Positions 58,704-64,000 of a DNA stretch of 64,000 nucleotides are shown here, in pieces. The DNA is from Paraescarpia echinospica (Eukaryota; Annelida; Polychaeta; Sabellida; Siboglinidae): assembly GCA_020002185.1 (NCBI GenBank), contig CM034544.1, positions 30,901,285 to 30,965,284 of the forward strand. The letters are read 5' to 3'. The notes beneath the pieces were generated by a model. The model was not told the origin of the DNA, made no database searches, and worked only from the letters and a program-made list of their open reading frames with translations. Position 1 is the stretch's first letter. Each line of letters begins with the position of its first letter. The position numbers and the translations under genes are program-made.

Positions 58704-59521
58704 TACTAGCCACAAAAAGAAACTGTGCATAGGAAGAAAGGCACCGAAATGTAATGGAATGGATTGATTTTTCTCAATGTCGATTAACATGAAACAGGGA
58801 CATGTAGACTATACCATAACATGACTTTCATTGGAAAGTTACATAATGCAAGGTCAGACAACGCTATTGTGTGAAAACAAAGAAAATGCTCCAGTATGAT
58901 GTCGCGTCAATTGACGCGACATACTACTTTCTCCTGTACGTAACAGGCATGGTTACATAAAGCAGACGTTTGGAGAGCTGCTGGTAAACCCCACTGGAAA
59001 AACACTCGAAGCACAAAGTAAAGCTGACAGTGCACACCGTGTACCATGACAAGATTGAGTCTTGGCGAACGCCAACAGGCTATCGGAATGTTGGAGGCTG
59101 GCATGAGCCAGCAAGACATCGCAGCAAGGTTCCATTGTCATCAGAACACCATATCCGCTCTCCCCAGACGCCACAGACATCAAATGTTCACGAACTGTTC
59201 AGGGATCTCCTAAGGATGTGGGATGACATTCCACAAAGGTTCCATACCCACCTGATTTCACCAATGAGGCCCCTATGCACTACAATGATCAACGCAGATG
59301 GAGGACACACTCGTTATTAATCTTGTGACGTTCAAGTTTGTCGCTGAAACTTTGACCCTAAAGACTAGACATAAACGTTAAAGCCACCGTGTTACTGTCA
59401 CATGAAAATAATGGCACACATGCCACACTTACATAACACCGTTTAACATGGACCGTTTAACCCACTTTTGTAACAATATAATGAAATTTGTATCATGCAC
59501 AGATTCCTTTTGTGGCTAGTA
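58704..59521 (+). mobile_element. Internally deleted Tc1/mariner element, 818 bp
   Basis: Ends are inverted: tactagccacaaaaagaaac at the left and its inverse (ggctagta preceded by ccttttgt) at the right, 25 of 27 matching by eye. The element is flanked by TA on both sides (58702-58703, 59522-59523), the Tc1/mariner target duplication. Inside is a perfect 24-base palindrome (58899-58922) and a transposase with its middle missing. Confidence 0.87.
59046..59320 (+). pseudogene. Tc1/mariner transposase, N- and C-termini only
   Basis: From the ATG at 59046 the frame reads MTRLSLGERQQAIGMLEAGM, SQQDIAARFHCHQNTI, the helix-turn-helix that binds the inverted repeats. After ISALPRRHRHQ homology stops. 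A second frame (to 59320) reads MWDDIPQRFHTHL, SMRP-like wording and INADGGHTRY, the usual C-terminal end of these transposases. The whole DDE catalytic core between them is gone, so the element could only move with help. Confidence 0.83.
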
Positions 59522-59523
59522 TA

Positions 59524-60331
59524 TGTTAAGTTCTCAAAACCAAACCAGGACAGTCTAATAGTAATAGTCTAGAGTAACTTAGTCATATTCAAATAGAAAA
59601 TCATAGAAGCATTTCCTTCAACATGAAAAAAAATGATATAATATATATTTATAAGTGATAAGAATGCAGTGTACACGTTAGTATTGGTGAAATATTACAA
59701 ATATAAATTATGTATTATGTATAATGTCGTCGACATCTATCTATGTTTACATAGTTAATTTAGCAGTCCACTAATACGGATGCCGATGGGTGTATAGGAA
59801 TTGTGTTATGCCAGACGCGAAGGCGAGGTAAGCGTGCGAACACAAAGTAACTAGTGCTGCGTTCCAATGGGCTCGTTTATATCATAAACACGACTTGGCG
59901 AACTGGAAAGTTCACGGGCTCCTCGTGTTTAACACTTGTAAAATTATGCAACAGGGTGTAACGGTATTGCTCGTATCTATGTATTATATAATATACAAAC
60001 AACACGTCGAGAAGAATATGTTTAATACGTTATTATCTGGATACACAGCTGCACTGGTCTAAATCCTAAGGCCAGACTGATTCACTACACTAACAGCGGC
60101 GGCAGCCCCCACTACTCTATATGCTAATTAGAGTGCAGAGGTTGCTGCAAGGCATTCAGTCCAAATATACCGTCCCTGCTGGGCATCAGCTGGGGTATCT
60201 CGTGACACTGGGTCAAGTAGGGGTTACGAAGTCGTATTCTCGGTATACACGAGGTGATTGAAACGCAGCATAAAGCAGGCATTACACCAGGTGACGCCGT
60301 GACGAGGCGATGTTGTCGTCATTAGGAAATA
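59524..60331. other. Spacer, may include the 3' LTR of gypsy copy B
   Basis: No coding sequence recognised. The position downstream of the integrase makes 59.85-60.33 kb a candidate for the 3' LTR, but no second LTR is in the window to compare. Confidence 0.3.
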
Positions 60332-61070
60332 TCATGGCCGAATGATATCGCTAGCAACATTTAGCTCTTTCAGCGGCTTTGAGTGGGTGTCGTAATGTCG
60401 TTGGTACTTTCGTTTTCGTCGTTCGATTGCATCGCTGACATTTCTTCCTTGGATTTTTGGTGCAAGTAGACTGTTTCGCGTCGGCAACAGTGTCTTAGTC
60501 CGGCGTGACATCAAACGTTGCACGGGCGAGCTTTGCAAGCCTTCTGTTGGTGTGTTGCGCCATTCCAGAATAGCTTTCAGTGGGTCGCTTCCATCCAGTT
60601 TGGCCTTCTTGAGCAAAGCTTTAGCTATTTTCACAGCGTTCTCCGCTTTCCCGTTGCTTTGCGGGTAGTGCGGTCTTGATGTTATGTGCACAAAGCCCCA
60701 CTCACGAACAAATTTCGCAAATTCCTGTGACCCATACTGTGAAGCATTGTCACTGACCAAAATTGAAGGAACTCCGTGACTCTGTTGCGACCTTGGCCCA
60801 TGGCAGATGGGGGAACTCGTGTGTTTGCAGCTTCTCACGGCACGGTCGGTGTGCGTTGCAAACGTCGCACTTGCTGATGTGGTCCTTCACCTCAGCGTTC
60901 ATGCCGGGCCAATAGATGACTTCGCGCGCCCTGCGCAGGCATCCCTCTATTCCAATATGGCCCTGGTGTATCAATTTCACCATTCCCTGTCGCATCACAT
61001 GGGGGATTACTAATCTGCCTTCCTTGAAGATTAATCCATCTTCAACTAACAGTTCATCTTTGAACTGCAC
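60332..61070 (-). pseudogene. Gypsy copy B integrase with internal deletion
   Basis: The first frame (61070-60750) has the HHCC zinc-binding region (HQGHIGIEGCLRRAREVIYW, then CDVC) and stops matching at LPWAKVA. The second frame (60838-60332) resumes at HGVPSILVSDNASQYGSQEF (second Asp) and has PQSNGKAENAVKIAKALLKK (Glu) and the C-terminal region. About 45-55 residues containing the first catalytic Asp are absent between them, so the enzyme is dead. Confidence 0.85.
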
Positions 61071-61286
61071 GTACGGTTTTAGTGCTTCCTTACCGGTATT
61101 CGCTGCTGGCCACCCTGACTTGATGGCCTTCTCGAGTTCTCACAACACTGCGTCTTCCTTCGAGACGTGCTGCAGCTCGATCAATTTATCTTCAGGCGGC
61201 ATGATGTTGTCGCTGTACATCATCTCGTCTAAGTCGTCAACTTTATTGATATCGGCATTCGTTTCTTGCCGAGTGTCTCGTTTAGC

Positions 61287-62171
61287 CTACGTGTTGTACG
61301 CTCGGCTCAATGTATCTGCAACGTACATTTCCGATCCTTTCTTGTACCTCACTTCGAGTGGATACTTCTGCAGTCGTAATCTCATGCGCTGCAGACGCTT
61401 CGGTGCCATGTGTATTTCTCTCTTGAAGATAGTTTCTAGCGGCTTGTGGTCAGACTCCATGTGTACTACATCTCGACCATATATGTAGTCGTTGAACCGC
61501 TCACACGCGAACACTATCGCTAACAGTTCCTTCTTGATCTGTGCGTAGTTTTGTTCGGTATCCGTCATGGCTCTGCTTGCGTAAAATATCGGCTGGCCGT
61601 CCTGCATGAGCGCAGCTCCTAGGCCTGTTTGCGACGCGTCTGCCTGGATTGTTACGTCTTTATTCACATCATAGTAACGCAGCCCTGGGGCGTTACTGAG
61701 CTTCTCGTGTATCGCACACACTGCTTTGGTGTGCGACTCGTTCCACGTGAAGTCGCTTTCCTTGCGTATCAATTCTCGCAACGGAGCTGTGAGGTCGGTC
61801 AGTCCCTTCACGAACTTGCCTAGGTACTGCACTGTACCAATTAGGCGGCGTACTCCTTCTACGTCCGTGGGCATTGACATCTCGATTATGGCCGCTATTT
61901 TCTTCGGGTCAGGTTTCATGCCCTCGTCTGTCAGCAGACATCCCATGTAGCTGACTTCGTTTAGCTTGTAGCGTACCTTTTCCGCGTTGAGGACTAGGCT
62001 TCTCTCACGATATCTCTTGAGGAACGCATGCAGATTGACGTCATGTTCGTCGTCGTCTTTCCCCGTGGTGAGAAAATCATCTGCGATTACTTCGATGCCC
62101 TGTAATCCTTCGATGGTCTCATGCATCTTCCTCTGCCAGATTTCCGGTGCACTGGAAATGCCAAATGGCAT
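61287..62171 (-). pseudogene. Gypsy copy B RT C-terminal part and RNase H
   Basis: 294 codons: MPFGISSAPEIWQRKMHETI, the RT active site VIADDFLTTG (Asp30-Asp31 region), KVRYKLNEVSYMGCLLTDEG, then RNase H with TIQADASQTGLGAALMQ, QIKKELLAIVFACERF, MESDHKPLETIFK and MYVADTLSRA. All four RNase H acidic residues are visible. A frame change near 62165 separates it from the upstream RT part. Confidence 0.87.
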
Positions 62172-63703
62172 ACGCTTCCATCTGTAGCGTCCAAACGGTG
62201 TGTGTTGAATGTTGTGAGTCGGCTGGATTCCTCATCCAATTCGACCCGCCAAAACGCATTTTTGGTATCTATGACAGTGAAGACACGCGCACCGCTTAGT
62301 CGTGTGGCAATTTCCTCTATCGTTGGCATTTGATAATGCTCTCGCTTGATAGCTCTGTTTAGATCCCGTGGATCCATGCAGATAAGCAGTTTTTCTTGCT
62401 TCGACACGAGCAACAAGCTGGAAACCCAATCTGTCGGTTCACTGACTGGCGCGATGATGTCATCGTTGACCATCTCACGCAGCTCATGTTTCAGCTTGTC
62501 CCTCAGACGCACTGGTACTCGTCGAAGGGCGTGTACGACAGGATTGACGTCTCTGTCAATCTTGATGTGGTACGGGCCTGGTAATTTTCCAAGTCCCTTG
62601 AAAACATCTGCATACTGGTGCTGTATGTCAGCGGTGTCAAAGCTAGGTATCTTCGTTGCCTGCTTTGCATCAACGTTGTTTACGCTCGGTGTCTCCGGCG
62701 ATCCCTCTAATGGCCGAATGGCATCCACATCAATCCACTGCAGCGCACCGATGCCAACGCATGCCTGGCGGCTGAGAAGCGGTTGGCGGTGTTTACCGCT
62801 CATCACTTTGAAGTGCAGATTGTGTTTACGGCCGTTTCTGTGGACTTGAAGTGTTGTAATCCCCATCACTTTAACTTTCGTCCCTCCATTCACAGTCAGT
62901 ATGTCTGTGACTCGTGTCAGATTCTGCAAGTTAGTATCTCCTGTAGCTAACTTATAGTCACTCAGCGGCAGGATGTTACATTGGGATCCGGTATCGCACT
63001 GGAACTGGACCTTGTGCGACCCGATACCAAGCGTTATGTATCCTGCGTCCGTCTGCCGTCCGTCCACGCGGTTAACTGAGTGTCGAGTAGCTGAATCGTC
63101 TATCAGACTACTCACGTCATATTGTTCTGTCCCGATTGTTTTGACGTTTCTTCTGACTTTCAGTTTGCGACACTTAACGGCGAAGTGGTTCAGGCCCTGG
63201 CAGACTCTGCATTTATGTCTCCAGGCTGGACATTTGCCTCTTTCATGTGTCTTTCCACAAAACGAACAGTTCACAACTGTGCTTGTTTTCGCGTACATTT
63301 TTTCTCGAGATCTTGCGTGATCTGCCTCGCTGCCATGCTTTGCGAACAGCCTCGTTCTTGTGTTTTTCTTCATCGAGTGCACATCTACGTCACCGACGGA
63401 ATTCCATGCCTTAGCTCGTTCAGCTTTCACTTCCGAATTTCTGATGATGTTTAACGCTTTCTCCTGTGTTACATCGCGTTTTTCGAGGAGTTGATTTCGG
63501 ACTCTCTCGCCCATAACACTCGAAACAAGATGGTCACGGTAAATTTCATCCGTCGTGATCTCATCGAACACACATTTTGTTCCGATTCGCCGCAGCTCGT
63601 TATACCACGTCATTACATCTTCCCCACCCCGCTGTTTACGAGAATAAAAGATGTGTCTCTCATACGGTATGTTCACCCTTGGCGTACAGTAGTTCTCGTA
63701 CAT
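62087..63703 (-). pseudogene. Gypsy copy B gag-protease-RT N-terminal part
   Basis: 538 codons open. Capsid-like region, then two zinc knuckles: Cys146-Cys149-His153-Cys158 (one residue short of the usual spacing) and Cys165-Cys168-His173-Cys178 (canonical). The protease motif FQCDTGSQCNIL has Asp237. RT begins with YADVFKGLGKLPGPYHIKID and PTDWVSSLLLVSKQEKLLIC, and has motif A FTVIDTKNAFWRVELD with its Asp. The last 25 codons after TTFNT are out of frame. Confidence 0.87.
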
Positions 63704-64000
63704 TTGTAGAACTGGTTCTACTTCGTAGCGATGTGCAGAATCATTCCACGGGTGATTCTGCCAGATGTCTTTTCTTTTGCATCCTGGCCGATCACTGACA
63801 ACAACGTACTCACGCGTTTCCGTTGTGTCTTTTCATCCAGATCTGTGGCGACTTCATATTATATCCAGGCGCTTTTCCATAGACGCCAACAATTCGCAGC
63901 AGTTAGTGCGTCGATTTTCAACGGCGGCTGTGGTGGAATACTGCTGTTTTACGTTGTCACAATACGATTAAGTGGAGGCGATGTTGGCGACGGTGGCGTA

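Larger units (their letters stand above)
60332..64000 (-). mobile_element. Degenerate Ty3/gypsy LTR retrotransposon, copy B (cut by window end)
   Basis: Minus-strand order is gag, protease, RT, RNase H, integrase. Gag N-terminal sequence continues to the window edge (LKIDALTAANCWRLWKSAW near 63920) with a TAA near 63861 and a frame change near 63775. The 5' LTR lies beyond the window. The sequence differs clearly from copy A, so this is a separate family of the same broad group. Confidence 0.87.

Overview
This is animal nuclear DNA, most likely from an invertebrate. Short exons with GT/AG junctions sit in a long, repeat-rich background of LINEs, a tRNA-derived SINE, Ty3/gypsy, PIF/Harbinger and Tc1/mariner elements, MITE-like palindromes and large minisatellites. 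Expanded F-type (fucose-binding) lectins and this repeat mix are common in molluscs and other marine invertebrates. That is a leaning, not a species call.

The only host genes I can support are two tandem paralogues on the + strand coding for secreted F-type lectins. Gene 1 (9653-34975) has eight exons: a signal-peptide exon (9653-9710), three two-exon lectin domains (20361-24258, 26336-28030, 31465-33133) and a C-terminal exon of unknown fold (34554-34975). Every junction is phase 1, and the eight exons add up to an uninterrupted 611-residue model. Gene 2 (from 42042) has a near-identical signal exon and one two-exon lectin domain (53713-54915). No terminal exon was found for it, so it either runs off the window or is truncated.

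Region by region: 0-5.4 kb holds a degenerate gypsy element beside a Harbinger transposase relic that was itself hit by a LINE tail. 5.4-9.6 kb is gene-poor and palindrome-rich. 9.7-20.3 kb is intron 1 of gene 1. It contains a broken copy of an uncharacterised conserved protein family flanked by inverted tandem repeats, a second long inverted-repeat pair interrupted by a LINE, and a 1.9-kb 36-bp minisatellite that runs to the next exon. 20.6-24.0 kb holds a LINE with an intact 931-codon ORF. 24-35 kb holds the remaining lectin exons, separated by 25-bp and 45-bp minisatellites and SINEs. 35.9-37.2 kb is a strand-asymmetric G/T/A array. 39-41 kb holds LINE fragments. 42.0-42.6 kb is a ten-copy amplification of the signal-exon end plus its splice donor. 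44.6-51.9 kb is a stack of LINEs, with an RTE-like element nested in an L2/CR1-like one. 56.8-58.4 kb is a MITE cluster with a 118-bp palindrome. 58.7-59.5 kb is an internally deleted Tc1/mariner element. 60.3-64 kb is a second degenerate gypsy element.

The two lectins would be secreted and bind fucosylated glycans, as F-type lectins do in innate recognition. Most other long open frames are readthrough of tandem repeats or decayed transposon genes. The observations that best deserve follow-up are the amplified signal-exon/donor array, the conserved-family relic between inverted repeat arrays, and the long palindrome in the MITE cluster.
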